This document shows positions 26,572-40,330 of a stretch of 60,000 nucleotides of DNA, piece after piece. The notes under the pieces are model-generated. The model searched no databases, was not told the DNA's origin, and was given only the letters and a program-made list of their open reading frames with translations. Made by a program: the position numbers and the translations under genes. Within the stretch, counting starts at the first letter, position 1. The number at the start of each line of letters is the position of its first letter. The stretch comes from Strigamia acuminata. Taxonomy: Eukaryota; Arthropoda; Chilopoda; Geophilomorpha; Linotaeniidae. The stretch is from contig OX442315.1 of assembly GCA_949358305.1 (NCBI GenBank), positions 19,806,427 to 19,866,426 on the forward strand, read 5' to 3'.

Positions 26572-28000
26572 CAAGTGTCTCTCTGTCTTTTATGAGTGCT
26601 CAAGATCGCTGATACGGCTGTTGTTTTCAAGCGGCTGATTGAAGATATAAATAGCTTTTGCAATTATATTATTGGTTTGTTCAAATGGGAAAATTTCATT
26701 CCACATGGAGGAAAATTTTAGAATTGGTTTTCCTTTGCAGTCATTTAAGGGTCGAAAGGTTCTCTGCAATGATACCATGAAGCCTGAGGATGAGTCCATG
26801 TTGTTTGATACGATTTTATTTGTTTTTATATGTTTTTACAAAAATTCTGGGCGTTTTAAAGCCAAAACCACTTTATTCTACTGTAAAGAAACCGGCAATT
26901 ATCACAAATATATGTTAATCAGTGGGTGTATTCAGAAACTACTTCCATTTCGCATTTGCTTCTCACAGCTTGCTTCCCAATTCAATTTCAGCTAAAATAT
27001 ATGTCATTTTAATTATCGGAAATGATAATAAAAAAGGAGGACATTTTTATTCAATTTGTCAACATCGTACTAAGTGAAGCGGCAGCAAATGGGAAGCAAA
27101 CGTAAATACTGATGGCTTTCAGAAAATCCTTTCGTTTTTATTTTATTGAAATAAATGTAATAGTGAAGCATCCGGTTTGTACAGACGTTCAGGTGCATTT
27201 GATCAGCTGCAAATAATTTTTTTAATGCACAGAAGTTGAATTGAAAATGTTTGTCATATAAGTAAGGGTCAATATCGTGGCAGCATTTTTATTGCAAAAG
27301 TTCAAAAACCTGTCTAAAATGTCGATAAGGATTCATAAGTTTTTAAAAATACTTGAATCTTTATCGACTCTTTCACAGATACAATTAAGTAAATTAACAA
27401 TCAATTATTCTGGTGTTTCTGCATCTGTTTTACATTTTAAATGAATGGGTGTTTATATACTCTTACCTTGTGTTTACTTTTAATAGAAAGAAAAAAAAAT
27501 AAGATAAAAGTACGAAAAAAACTTATAGTTGATAGCTCCATTCAAAATTAGCAGTTACTGATGAATAATCAAGGCGAATTTTTAATTAAAATGAATTTTT
27601 TTATTTAAATTTTGGATTGGTTGTTCATATTTTTTTTAAAAATTGTTAATACACCAGGAATGCATTTACTGCGGATTTACATACATAAAACCTTTTAATT
27701 GGTTAATATGACTGTGTACAAGGTACAAGCTGTGGTAACATAACATGTATGGAAAGCTTAAATTTTAAATATTTACAAAATTAAAGCACCATCTGTTCTT
27801 AGTCTTAGTAGTAAATTCTGAATTTGGCAGTCAAAATGAACCGTTAATACAATTTCTTGACGCAACACCCATCGACACAGACAAGACTTCTTGCAGCAAA
27901 AACCCAACACATTTATATAGGAATCACCATGAAAAGTCCAATGACAGAATGTTTAATGACTAAATCTCTAAGTCTAAATCTCTAAAATTAATTATACATT

Positions 28001-28100
28001 TCGGCATTTTGGACAATTTGAACATTTTGAACATTTTGGACATTTTGGACATTTTAGACATTTTGAGTTAAATATTTTGACGTCTTGGACATTTTAGATT
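28001..28100. repeat. Degenerate 9-11 bp tandem repeat (GACATTTTG type)
   Basis: Variants of GGACATTTTG, AACATTTTGA and AGACATTTTG follow one another in about eight copies. Confidence 0.75.
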
Positions 28101-31100
28101 TGGTGGAACCGTATACTTTAATATTGCTTCAAGTTTGAGGAAAAAGCGATAGCAACTTTTCAAGATCTCTGCATTTTTTATACCGTAGACTTCAAGTGCG
28201 AACTTGGACTGCATTTGCTCGACTGCATTTATTCGAGATAATAAAATTTTCACCATCTTAAATTTTGCATTCAATACGCAACTTGTTACTGTCCATATTC
28301 AACTGAAATCTGTGAAATCATGGGCGACATTTACCCATTCCCACCAAACTTCTGTCCTGGCATCATTTGACATGAATACAAAAGAGTTTTGCAGCCCTGG
28401 TATCATTTGACATGTGCACTCGCCAGCAAACATTTCTGGACGTGACTTTGTTGTTCTCACAACCTCAACTTCCTTTTGGCTCGGCTCGTTCAGCTTCCGT
28501 TACTATTTTATGTTCACACAGCTACATTCAATCGATTCCTCGTCATCTTTTCACACAGCAAAAAAAGCGCAAACTTTCATAAGACGAAAATAATCTCTGT
28601 TTTTTACCTTTGATCAACTGACGTGGGCCTTTTATTTACGAGGCACTTGTCATCGTTTTACGACTCATTCGTTAAGGCGTTCATCCGTATTGTCGATGCC
28701 GCACTAGATCTGCCGATTCATCCCTCAAGACCTAGCAGTAATGCGATTAGAAATAGGCCGTGAAAAATGCAGGTGTGAGTTAGTACGGCCCCCAGGTAAG
28801 CTGTTTCTGCTCGAAATAGAAACTGCGCATTTGCTTATTTCTTTTCTGCACTCTAAAAATAAAACTAGAATAAGAAAGATGGATTATATGCAGATCTTTA
28901 CTCGCAATTGCTATAAATGGTATAATTCTAAACCTTTTTATACATTTTCTATACCTTCGCTGCTTAGATGTCGGTGGTGGTGTGGATGGAAAGCTTCGTG
29001 AGAAGATTCACGCTTCTCCGGTTTGAGTTCGACAGTTTGACAGAGGATTTATTGCTGCGATATTGTGTAGAAGACAAAGACGGAGGAAAAGACAAAATGA
29101 AGTTTTTATAACTCCTGGCTCATCATAAAAATGAAGTCATGAATGGGTTAGTTTTATTGACACATCATCTGTGTGAGACCAGGACGTATTGATGTTTATC
29201 GTAAATTAGAATCTGTGATAAAGATTAAGAGAGGCGAGGAAAAACACATTTCGGTGAAAGATGATTACCACAAATGGCAGGTTTGAACCAGTAAATTACA
29301 GACAACTAAGTCGACCCGCAACCGAAAATTGAGATCGATAAGAAACTGCCTCCAATAAAATTATAAGTAATGGCCACAGGTTGGATTGTATTACAAATTG
29401 GATCAGAATCGTTAAATTGTTCATAAAACACTATTAGGTACCTACTAAAATTTTATAACTTTTTTTTATTTCTTTAATCCTGATTTGAAATAGAATGTTG
29501 TTGTTGTGTATTGTTTTGTTTAGTAATTTAAAATGAAATACGATATTTAAAGCGAAATTTAGTTTTTTCAAGCCACTTGCAATGCGACACAAAATGTAAA
29601 CAACATTAAAGCATTCAAACTCAATATGAAATGCACAAAATGCTGTTTTTGCTTAGAATTAAAAGTATTTCTGGTTTGGTGCATTGCGGAATCCATTCCG
29701 TTACAATAATCCCCACAATTTCTTTTTCGAAACACCATAAGTGTTGAGCCTTATTAACCTTTTCAGTGTTTTTTCATTCTTCATAAAAGGAATAAAAGTA
29801 AATGCCAAGATGTTTACACCAGGCAAGTTTTATCTGTTGACGTCATAGTTGCAGCAATGACGTCAATCTTATTGTGATGGACTTTATGTAGCAAACGTGA
29901 GATGAGCCTGTCAACTGTAACTGTCAACTGAATTCCATAAATTGGCTTACACGAACTTCTTTCTCGTGTGAAAGTGTGTGAACCACTTGCGCACTCCACG
30001 CACGTCATTTGCTGTCGTTTTCGTGTGTATGGGATTACATAGCAATTGCACCGGCTTGACTTACAAGTTAGTAATCATTGCAACTCTACTGAAATACAGA
30101 GCGACCTACAACAATCTTATCACTTTATCACCTTAGCCCACACCCCGAAAGATATCAGCACCTGCTAGTGCTAGTTTCCAATACTGGACACGTCAGATTC
30201 CCTTTTAGCCATTTGTAAAATCAAGAAAACTTGTCTGGAATTTTTGGAAATACGAACATTCCCCATCTATCATTGAGATTAGTCTCATTTATACTTGCTA
30301 GAGGTAAAACCCGATTGCAAAATAACTCGTGGTCTGCATTCCTTATTCATTCTAGAAGAAGATGAATGGAAAATGACAAAAATGTGACAATGTATAATGA
30401 TGAGAATGCAAAGACTGCAGGTGCATCTTGAAATTTTGCTAGATTAAATGGAAGATCAGATGGGAGGAGTTTTGAGCGGTGAAGGTTTTTTTTCGTTTTC
30501 TTTTTTGATGGGTTTTAATATTAAAAATAATTTTTTTTGTTATGCTTAATGCAGGGCTTTGGAAATAGTGAGTCCTGGCTTTCAAAGTAGTTCATAAATT
30601 TTCTGATGATTAATTTACAGCTCACTTGCGTTTCAAAGAGATTAGAACACTTGCCGTAATGAAACCAATTCTTTTTGTTCGCCGTTTGCTGATGGAATGA
30701 CAATCAGTGCTGTGCAGTCGAGCTGAAGTTAAATGCAGTTTTTTTTTTGCAAAGTTTATTTTGTAAACAAGGTTTTGATGAAGTTTTATTGTTTGCATTT
30801 TTTGTTTGAACGAATAATGGTTGCGTTTAAATGAGGCGAAAGAAAAAAGTGCTGCCGTCGCCGCCTGATTCAAATGTGGATTTTTTTAAAACTTTTATTA
30901 TCAGAGCGGGGAACAAAGTGGTTCAAAAAAATGCTCTTGAGGATTGCATGTGTTTGAAATCCCCTTGACTGTGTTCGTATGTAAATTTTCGACCAGTATA
31001 AATGCGTTTTGCAAAGCAGATGACGCGTGGACGGATCAGGGTTTGTGGTCTGACTGCACTTGTTACCTCTCATAAATAATTCAAGTTTCTAAGCGGAGCA

Positions 31101-34100
31101 CGTTTTGCCCTTTGATACCTAACTTTGATCACCAGGTTTTGTTGACAGCTCGAATCGAGGATTATGCGATTTACGTTTTTCCTATACTTCTAATCACCTG
31201 GGAATTTGTATTTCCTATTTTGTATTTTACATAATTAGGAATTCTGTTATTTCCAACTCGACTGTTTAATTTTTATTTAATTTTATTTAATTTCCGACTT
31301 CTGGTTTGTGGATTTGATGTTTTGTTTTTACTGTTTTGGTTTTGGTAATTAGGTTCCTTCCTTTCTTCTTCTTTATCTTATTAGGGTTTTATGGACCACA
31401 AAAAAGACCCGAAATATCGATTTCTTTCATCAAGTACGAATTATTTATCTTATTCAACTGGCATTCCACGTAATCAAATATGTCGTTCGGCGATTGTTAT
31501 TCTTTATCAATAGTGATATTTTTTGACGTCATAACATCTCATGCGATGAGAACACAACGGAATCCAATGTCAAGAAGGCGAGATGCGTGACAGGTTTCAT
31601 CCATCGACCCAGGAAGCGTTAGCGTCTAGTGTTTTCGACAATGAAATAAAGGCATACTGTGAGATTGCAGCTAACAATTTCCATTTTCATCAAAAGTAAA
31701 AATAAATTATTTTTTTTCATTTCATGTAAGAATGTGAGCCAACTAGAACGGGGATGAGTCGGCTGAATGACCCAAGTTTTATGATTACGGTAGACACTCC
31801 GACGGTGAAATAGGCATAATTCGGTCGTTTCGGTTGATATTGGCGTGCTGTACTCGGCATTCTTGAGTTCATCGACAGATTTATAGTTCTGTTTTCTATT
31901 CTTCACTTGAAGGACTTGAACGAATACGTTGTAGCGAGACACGATCTTGTCTTTTAGCAACCCAAATATATTTTTTTTCTTTTGGAATTTAGCCAAACAT
32001 TGTCGTTCGTGTTTCTCATTGAGTGATTTTAACTAGTCCCAGAGGATTGTAGGCACTCCCGTGTTTAGTGAAATTTGAAGACTAGAAACCAATTCATTTC
32101 CGTTATATAAACGAAGTTAACTTCTCTTTTAAACTTTTTTTTTTTTAATTGAAAGCAGCTGTGGAGAAAAGGGTGCAAAATTGTGTTATGTGGAATGAAA
32201 TGGCGCCAATTTTTTTTTTTAATAATGGAGTGCAAGTAAATGTTTCAAAGAAAATGTTTCAATTCAATTTGCGCTCAGTTTACATCGCCGATCCATTAGG
32301 AGTAAATAAAGCAAGAAGAGTTTTATGCATTAGTTGTGAATATTCCATCTTGTTCGCGTCCATCATCACAATCAATTTCCTGAAAATTGAATTTTGCTAT
32401 CGTATGACCCTTGGTGAGCGCCTGTGCAATGCTGTTATGCGATAACATGAGCAAGGTAATCAAAGCAAATCCATTAGTGTCATCATTAAGATGCGGGCCA
32501 TCGTAACAAATTGGGGTTGTGGAAAGCTCCGCACAGAGGTTGGGCTTTTCAGCATGACTTGTAATTTTACAGTTTTCTAGGTGCTATTCAGAGCAAGCGT
32601 TAATTTCTCGCTTTACTGATCACTCATCTTATTTTAATTATGCAATCTTGAATTTTTGAAGAAAAAATTTCTTTTAATTTTCTAAAAGCTTGCCAAAAAT
32701 AGCGCCTTATTTGTCTTAATACTCCTTAGTCATATTCTTCATTGTAAAAGTTTTGCGTTTTCTCCCACGGTGGCGCTACGTACTGAACGCACTAATTAAA
32801 AATGTAATTCAGTTTTAAGTTTAACTTTTCGCCTTTTGAAGGTCATCTGTTCAGAAATGTAATTTATATTTATGAAATTTTCGGAAGCAATTTTTGCTGT
32901 CACTCGACAGGAACTTTGCCTAGCGAAAGATGAAATATGTTCGACCCATTAGCTTCATTTATTGTGTGAACAACGCTGGACTAAAGATAAATTACGAGGA
33001 ACAAGCATAAAGGATATATGCGGACACCCTGTTTCTTGCGGGATCCACATTAGTGCCACATTGATTTATGTGCTGCTGCATTGTACAGCATCTTCATTCT
33101 TCACTTGTTTTACACTTCATTACAAAAACATGAGATAGAGATGAAGCTGAAATTGAATTTTCGAACTAAAATGGAATGAATTCTTAAGTTTTTTTTGATT
33201 TTGACAAGCAATTTTTGTGCATCGAATGTACATTTTTTTTCCAAAGTACGTACAATACATGAGAAAAAGAAAGTAAAAGGTTAAAATCAATTTTTGTACT
33301 CCATATTTTTAAAGCGAGATGGGTCTGAATCTGCATGAAATCACTTTTTTTGTTGGAATTTTGTGTTTGTACACAAGATTAAATTTATAAAGAAGTGGTC
33401 GTGAATCAAAAGCAGACTCTGCTGATGTTGACACTGCAGGGGCATCAGCTGACGTTTCGAAGTTACATGGACGAATGAAGTGTAAGCTCGAACCGAGCCC
33501 TTTATTACTGCACCACTGATTCAATCACGTTATCACCAGAGCAACCCTTTAATACAAAATTCTTATTTTTCTTATTGATTTCTTTTTTCTTTCTCCCTTC
33601 AAATTGAAGGAATGTAAATCAGTAATTAAAAATTTATGTTCCTTTGCAAGAAAACGAAGAAGCAGAAGAAGTGTGTGCTCGTGCATATTTTTATGCAAAT
33701 GATTTGTTAAGCTCACAAAAAGAAACATTAAAATTCAGTCTTTATTTTTTTTTTATATTCAATATACTTACTAGAACTTTTATTTCTTTTTTCTCGTTTT
33801 TTCTCCCATTTTTCCCTCGTTTTTTCCTCCCTTTTTTCTTGTTTTTATTTTGTTTTATGTTGTGATATGTTTGGCTTTTTTCCACTTGCTTCTTTTTATT
33901 GCTTAGTATGCAATTCTATTGGATAGAAAATATTTTGGCTCAGTTTTCACTCAGTTGGAAAATATTGCTCATTTTATATCAGTTTAAATAAAAGATAAAA
34001 ATAAATAAATAAATAAAAATAAAAAAAGAACAACAAAAAACAAATCTTAAAAATTGAATTTTATTTGACAACTTGGGTTAAATTTTAAATTGATAACAAA

Positions 34101-34349
34101 ATAATCCATCCATCCATCCCTGCATCCAGCATCCCTTTGTATTCTATCTCAATCTTTCACCAATCGATTATCACACAGTTTCTCATTGGTGCGCTACCGC
34201 GTGCCCCGGAAATGATGAAACCTCACCACCCTAGCGTCACGTATTCAATCCTCTGCGCGCAAAATTTAGCTCGCCGGCCTTTGGGCTGCGTGGGTGCGCG
34301 AACTCCAATATTTCTCTCTTTCACACCACGTTTGTGGCGAATGGCCACC

Positions 34350-34770
34350 ATGATTCGGAAAGATGAACTGGGTATGACGTTGCGAGTTCACGATTGGGGA
34401 CCAGAGGCTCGTGCAGCACTGCCTTCTCGTCGTTTCAGTCAAGATGATATCACGATAGGATACGGAGGCTTCCGCATCAACGAGAAACGTTTCTCCATGC
34501 AATTGTATGGCAAAAGCATGCAGCCGTATCCTAGACCAATACCAGCCGTCCTACCTGCTCCGCCCCGAAGGAAACGCAGCTCCGTGGTGCCAGACGTGAG
34601 CACGGTTGTGGCCACGTGCAGCCACCGCAAAGGAAATGTGAGACCAGCAGATGATGTTCGCCAGCGACGGATTGTTATCGTGTTTCTTAGCATCGCCTTG
34701 GGTTTCCTTTTCATCAGTTTCTTATTAGTCACCGTATCGCTTCGTTTGTCGCCCCATATTGATGAAATGG
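34350..34770 (+). CDS. Variable first exon B: basic proline-containing tail plus TM helix
   Basis: The frame is open from about 34137. The ATG at 34350 has a perfect GCCACC context (an in-frame ATG at 34341 and others at 34212/34215 are alternatives). The tail contains RPIPAVLPAPPRRKRSS and ends in a helix preceded by RQRR and followed by VSLRLSPHIDEM. It closes in phase 1 at G|GTGAGT, compatible with the shared exon at 51888; that isoform would be about 185 residues. The DNA is GC-rich and CpG-containing relative to its surroundings, as expected of a separate promoter and first exon. A truncated copy lies at 39993-40330. A possible short downstream exon (36461-36510) also fits the phase, weakly. 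Confidence 0.75.
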
Positions 34771-36460
34771 GTGAGTTAAAATCAATTTCCAAACACCTTC
34801 TCTCCTTTCGTGCTATTTCTAACACATCCGACAGTTGTTGCTTTAATACAGCTCATTAATAATAGGTAATTGAGTAACATCACCTTGATGACACTTGTGA
34901 TATATATATATATATACATACACAAATGAAGGCTTTTCATTCCCTCCGAGTTGTGTATAGTAATTATTTATTGTTCCTTTTAATTTTGTCGTGCATGTGC
35001 AGTTGATGCACATTTTTTTAATGGAGGAAGTGTTGATTAATTCTTAAGATTTGTAGAGAAACGAGCTGACAGGTTAGACAAGGTAATGTCGGATTAGGAG
35101 AATTACGTTCTTGTTGCCAGCACAATTGACAACATGTTTTCGTTTATTTTTTTTTTATGTTTTTATCTATTATTTATTTATGTATTTAAAGTCTTTGCAG
35201 TATGTGACATGCATACTAAAATGTAATTAACAGAAGCTTACTGAACGATGAAAGCGTAATGTTCACTTTGTATTTTTAAATAAGTTTGAAAGCTTTCAGA
35301 GTTAAAATATCGGCTGTATTTAATCGGGACTCACGTGCTTCTTGTTGAAAGCGGGTGAAAAACGTGCAAGGACGTTTGACTCGCGGTGTAGATGAATTAA
35401 TTTTGAATGAATTGCAAGGTGAAACGCACACGAGTAATCAATAAAAACCCATTTGCTCGAACTGCATGTTTATTTTCACACTTTGATGAATCAAATTAAA
35501 GAAAAAGTTCTGAAAGGGAGAAACAAACTTTCTTCAGTATGCTGTAATCACTTAATCGGCTTACAATTTATCCATTTCTAAGGTTAAAATTTTATGGAAT
35601 CAATAAAATCCATCTTCCTACCCTATCGGATGTTGACTTTTCTTCTTCGATATTTTTTTTTTTAAATTTATATTCAGATTTATATTTATATTTTTTTTGT
35701 TATTGCTGAAAGATTGTTAAATTGAAAGCCTTATAATCAAAGTACCAAACATCCGTTTATATCCGCACTTCATCAGAAATGTCTGGGATTCGAGATGTAA
35801 ACCATTCGACCTGTAAAAACATTAACACCGAATGCTACGATGCTGAAAAGTAAATTTACTCCTGGATAAATTCATGTTTCATCGTAGTTACTATTTAAAT
35901 TGAAATATGTTTTAAAATAGAAAGCCTTTTGCATTTCTATTTTTAGTATCATCATCATCTTATTGATGGTGGTTAAGGAGACAATCAATAACGTGGAAAC
36001 AACACCTAAGAGTGTTATATTTCCAATGCTGAAATACGACCAACAACATTATGAAATTTTAATAACTATTCTCTAAACAAATAAAATATGTCTGAAAATA
36101 TTTTATTTCATTATTTATGAATGGAAAGTTAGTTTTTTAGTCTGTTGTCTACATTCTGGTCTTGTTATGTTAGGTTTTTACATGTAAAATCAAAGCTCTC
36201 TATAATTTTAATAAGGGGTATTGTTTTGACTTCTCATCAGCCTTTCGTCGATTGACGGTTCGCATTTATGAACGCATGTTTAATGGTATACCGTAATTAG
36301 CTCCAATTTCTATTGACAGATGTGAGTGAAACATCGATAAGTTGAAGTTCTAATTGCATTTAGAATGCGGGAGATAATAAAATCACGTGTTACTGTCAAT
36401 CAATTATGAAATTAGATTAAACACAAAATCAACATTGTTCCTTAAAATTAAATTTTGCAG

Positions 36461-36510
36461 CAGAAGAAAGCAAAGAATTTGTTAACGTATTGTCAAAAAT
36501 CATATGTTAA
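36461..36510 (+). CDS. Weak candidate terminal exon for exon B or C'-type transcripts
   Basis: After AAATTTTGCAG, a phase-compatible frame of 16 codons (EESKEFVNVLSKIIC, then TAA) follows. It vaguely resembles the charged start of the shared exon (RKENEEILKNIQ). A frame this short is easily met by chance, and it is duplicated at 42021-42070. Confidence 0.15.
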
Positions 36511-36539
36511 AATAATAATAATAATAACAATAATAATAA
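36509..36539. repeat. AAT microsatellite (also at 42069-42099)
   Basis: A run of AATAATAAT with one interruption, identical in both copies of the duplication. Confidence 0.85.
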
Positions 36540-36606
36540 CCAAAACATAGACAAACTAGTTGAAACTAAACCGAAAAAGGAACAAAAAAAACTAATCAAT
36601 TTTGTC

Positions 36607-37053
36607 ATGTATTTGTCTATATTGCGACACCATCTGTCAACAAACAAAAAGAAAAAAATAATATCTAGACGTGTAGTGAGGGAAAGAAAAAGCTGTGCCG
36701 AGGAATTGAGTTTCTGGCAAATTGAGGAGTTGGCGAAGTTGGTTTTAACCCTGTTTCTGCAGTGGTCGAATCTTGCACGTAACGCCCTGCTTCGTCGACA
36801 AGGACAAGTCCAAGAGGGAAATCAATGTGGGTTGGTTCAGTTCACAGATTCGAAAATGTTTTCACTTCATAGTTTAGGGCCTTGGTGCAAGAAAGAAGCG
36901 AGGACAAGGACACAGCGTAGGGGTGACGAAATGTGCCAGATTAGAATCCCATTGATCACGAAGTCGATCGATGCCCTCCACTTGAATGGGGCCAATTTTC
37001 AAGAAATAGCATTTTATTCACACAACATTAGTGACTGTGACATTTTCAATTGA
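36607..37053 (+). other. Unexplained 148-codon open frame, duplicated
   Basis: An ATG-started frame of 148 codons in AT-rich intron sequence is longer than expected by chance. Its protein is basic at the start (KKKKIISRRVVRERK) and resembles no family I know. It has no hydrophobic segment. It is repeated without change at 42167-42613. It could be a coincidence kept by the recent duplication, a nested gene, or an unannotated exon (TTTCTGCAG|TGG at about 36762 is a plausible acceptor). Confidence 0.3.
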
Positions 37054-38618
37054 AATGTAATGCCCCGTGATGTAATGCCAAACAATAAATTGACTCTAGG
37101 CCTGAATTAAAATTTATAAACCTTGCGATTATGACTTTAATTAAAAAGTTATCTTTCCCGGCTGAGGGCTGAGGGACTCATTTGAGGCGCCATTCCTTCT
37201 GCGTGGAAAAATTCTTGTCATTCTTTTGAGTTTTGCTGCAAATGGCCTGTGATTTAAATTCATGTTATGATGCCCAATTTCGTGTTTGCACGCCGAGATT
37301 AAGATCCTGTCTGTTGGTTTATGAGCGCCAGCGGTATGTTCGGAACTCGAATATATGAAAGCGGTTATTTCTTCCACGAATTTGTGGCATGAAAATGTTT
37401 GCTTGGCATTAGATGCCATAGAAACGCTCCTTAATAAAGGTTTGAATGTAATTGTGGTACGTATATATATAAATAATCAGTCAGATTTTAATGAAATTTA
37501 AACCTGGGTCGTTTTCACCCTGCAAACATATATTTTTTGCAATAGATGTATTCAAGGACCAAAAAAATCACAACAGACGACAAAATATTAAATTACAAAA
37601 ATTCGAAATATTAAATATTTTTAAATGACCCATTTTCGAAAAAAAAACGCATTTGAAGGCAGAAAAATACATTTAAAGTAAAAAAAAAACTGCCTTTTCA
37701 GTTGAAAAAAAAGAATTTTATACCTGCAAAAGGAGGCTTGTTACTGGGGCAATGACTCTCTTGGCATCCCCTTATTCCGGCAATGCGGGGTTCTGTGTCC
37801 AGTAGTTCCGTCAGTGGCCGTTTTATCCATTTAGGCCGAGTAGATGAAACTTTTAGGGCCTACAACCTTACCGTATGCTTAGTTGCATGCATTGCCAACC
37901 GCGAACCAGTGGGGGACACGGGATTTTGTGACGGTAGAGGTCCAGAGGTGATTATGAAGTACTTTCAAGATTAATAATAAAAAGCGTAATACGTGCGTGC
38001 AAACGATAAAATTATCGTAAAAATAAGTAATAATATAGGTCAGAGACCTCTAGGACCAAAAGTGCGTCCGAAGGACTTAATACGGCCGTGCTTTAAACGT
38101 TTTATTTAATCGATATTGGCACTTATTCAATTAACTTCAACTCTAATTGGTCCATTTTAGAACTAATTAATAGAGTAATTTATCTAATGCCGGCGAGTTT
38201 CTTAGGCCATTATACATTTTTTTAGAAGGAAAAGGAGCGATTTCATCGACCCTACTAGCTGGGAAAGATCCAAGAACAGTGCAGCCATCTAGACGCAGAA
38301 ATGCGAAATAAAACTTAATGTGCAAAATAATTTTTTAATTTTTATTAATTTTTTTCTCTTTCTTTAAATTTTCAAATTATTTTTTGGTTATTGAGCGAGC
38401 AAAAATTAAAAAAAAAATATTAAATCAAAATTTTCTTTGTTATGATGAATAGGATTAAAAATAAACCTCCTTCACAGACGGCCAATAGTAGTCTAGTCTG
38501 TTACTTATTTTACTTTTATTGACTTCCTGTACCGGATGTGAATATGAGGGCTGTACCTGACTGACGTCACCCTTGCGAGAGGGTATTGCTCGATTCATTG
38601 GTGCTCAACCCGCAAACC

Positions 38619-38874
38619 ATGTGCGGAGTCCCGCTAAGTATGATACGATTTAACGATCAAGTCGAGTTGCAAGTGGTGGATGATGAAGAACAGCAAAGTA
38701 ATGGCACTGACAAAACCCTCGAGGAAAGACCAAAGTTCGTGCTGCGCAAAAATGACGATGATTTGCCCAGGAAGGCGAAATGGATAATATTTATTGTGGC
38801 TTTGATTTTATTGTGCATGTGCTTGATTCTTGTAGGCGTGACTCTGAAAATGGCTCCTCTAATCGACGATATGG
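38619..38874 (+). CDS. Variable first exon C: acidic tail plus TM helix
   Basis: The first in-frame ATG (MCGVPLSMIRFNDQ) gives 85 residues. They comprise a short acidic/polar tail (VVDDEEQQSNG), a basic PRKAK stop, a helix (WIIFIVALILLCMCLILVGV) and TLKMAPLIDDM, ending in phase 1 at G|GTGAGT. Joined to the shared exon at 51888 it makes 130 residues, the shortest isoform. The upstream 80 bp contain CTGACTGACGTCACCC, a CRE-like site. The exon is duplicated without change at 44179-44434. Read-through past the donor would add about 33 codons, so an intron-retaining form is possible. Confidence 0.75.
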
Positions 38875-39992
38875 GTGAGTCAATATTCGCGATTGATTAT
38901 AACTTATATAAACTTGATAGTGCTTTCTTGGGAGCTTATTCAATCGTTGAAAATGAATGGGCGTTTGCAAGTTAGAACCAAAGTCGAAAATGTATTTAGT
39001 TCAACTCCATTTATTTTTACGATTTTCTTGAAAACTTGCATTTGATAAGGCTGAGTGCCCTGGTGGTAGCCTGTGGATTACTGAAACTTTATCATTATTA
39101 GTCAAGTCAGGTGTCAAGTCTCGTTTTACGAGCGTCTTTAAGCTTAGTCTGTTTGGACTAGGTCCAAAACCAGCACTAGAGGTCATCTTAAGAGAGATTT
39201 TTCGAAGAAGCTGGGAGCGTACCGAAAATTCGACGATGAAATCTGCTTACAAGTTAAATATCCCGGAGCTGGTATGTAAATTATGGAAAATACAAAAACA
39301 TACAAGCGTCTATTTTTAAAATTGTTTTAAAGCAAATCAATATTTGTATAAAAATGAGATTACTTCTGCATGGCATGTCATGTCATCTTTTGTGGTGCAT
39401 TCTACTCGATTCTACTTGACAGGCTTCATACGAAAATTATCGAGTATGTGCCTGCCATATTTCTTTTCTTGTTTTTTTGTTGTTCGTCAAGTCTGCCAAG
39501 ATAAAACAAATTGTCTGTGAAGAGTTATTAGCTTCACTACAATTGTTACACGACGATGTATATTTTTATTTATTCAACTTTTTAAAAAAAATGCATGAAA
39601 GTTGGTTAAAGGAAGTTCAGAGGTGACAGAATGTGGTGCTTTGAGGAGATTATTTTATTAACTTCATCAACTTAACCTGTGACCCCATCAACTTTAACTA
39701 CGACTAACACCTAACGTCACCTTTCAACACCTGTCATCGGTTTTGACAAAGGTCATCTCTTCTCAACCTCAGTCTATTTTATAAGGAGTGAAAAGGTGAA
39801 TTTTCTACATCAGTTAACCACAGTTCCCACACGAGTCTTGAGCTATTTAAGCCAGAATGTGAACTCAATTTAAACTCTGAACTTAACCAAGCTTTCTGAT
39901 GGAAACTTAAGGTAGAAGTTCATGCAGATGCTAACTTATTTTTATAATACAATACTTCGTTGCGTGTAGTCAAATACCAACTGACACTATCT

Positions 39993-40330
39993 TTTCAGTC
40001 AAGATGATATCACGATAGGATACGGAGGCTTCCGCATCAACGAGAAACGTTTCTCCATGCAATTGTATGGCAAAAGCATGCAGCCGTATCCTAGACCAAT
40101 ACCAGCCGTCCTACCTGCTCCGCCCCGAAGGAAACGCAGCTCCGTGGTGCCAGACGTGAGCACGGTTGTGGCCACGTGCAGCCACCGCAAAGGAAATGTG
40201 AGACCAGCAGATGATGTTCGCCAGCGACGGATTGTTATCGTGTTTCTTAGCATCGCCTTGGGTTTCCTTTTCATCAGTTTCTTATTAGTCACCGTATCGC
40301 TTCGTTTGTCGCCCCATATTGATGAAATGG
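39993..40330 (+). pseudogene. Truncated copy of variable exon B (B')
   Basis: It lacks the upstream region, the promoter and the first about 30 codons of exon B, but keeps the proline/basic part, the TM helix, the post-helix block and the phase-1 donor. The duplication joint created CTATCTTTTCAG directly before it, which resembles a splice acceptor, and an in-frame ATG exists at 40057. It may be a dead exon, an internal exon, or (from 40057) a first exon for a 136-residue form. The acceptor phase does not match the other first exons. Confidence 0.65.

Larger units (their letters stand above)
20926..34340. other. About 13.4 kb of apparent intron without a recognised exon
   Basis: I found no exon of the TM-plus-IDEM type, no family-recognisable frame on either strand and no tRNA. 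Contents worth noting are a TGACGTCATTCCC palindrome near 22140, GC-richer patches near 23210-23400 and 25920-26060, a pentanucleotide run at 26541 and an ACATTTTGG-type repeat near 28010. A polypyrimidine-rich stretch lies at about 33740-33860 and an ATCC repeat just before exon B. Confidence 0.5.
34433..39992 (+). repeat. Tandem direct duplication, copy 1 (5.56 kb)
   Basis: This block is repeated immediately downstream at 39993-45555 with a constant offset of 5560 bp over most of its length. It includes the 3' part of exon B, a 149-codon open frame, AAT and TA microsatellites, exon C and downstream intron. The left breakpoint lies within exon B's coding sequence at TTTCAGTCAAGATG, and the right one lies in a T-run after CTGACACTAT. 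Confidence 0.97.

Noticed and set aside
28741-29001. Plus-strand 86-codon frame near a GC-richer patch, considered as another variable first exon
   Set aside because: It has no membrane helix, no IDE block and no phase-1 donor of the A-D type.
34439-34825. Minus-strand 128-codon frame, repeated at 39999-40385
   Set aside because: It is the antisense shadow of exon B/B' and carries no domain.
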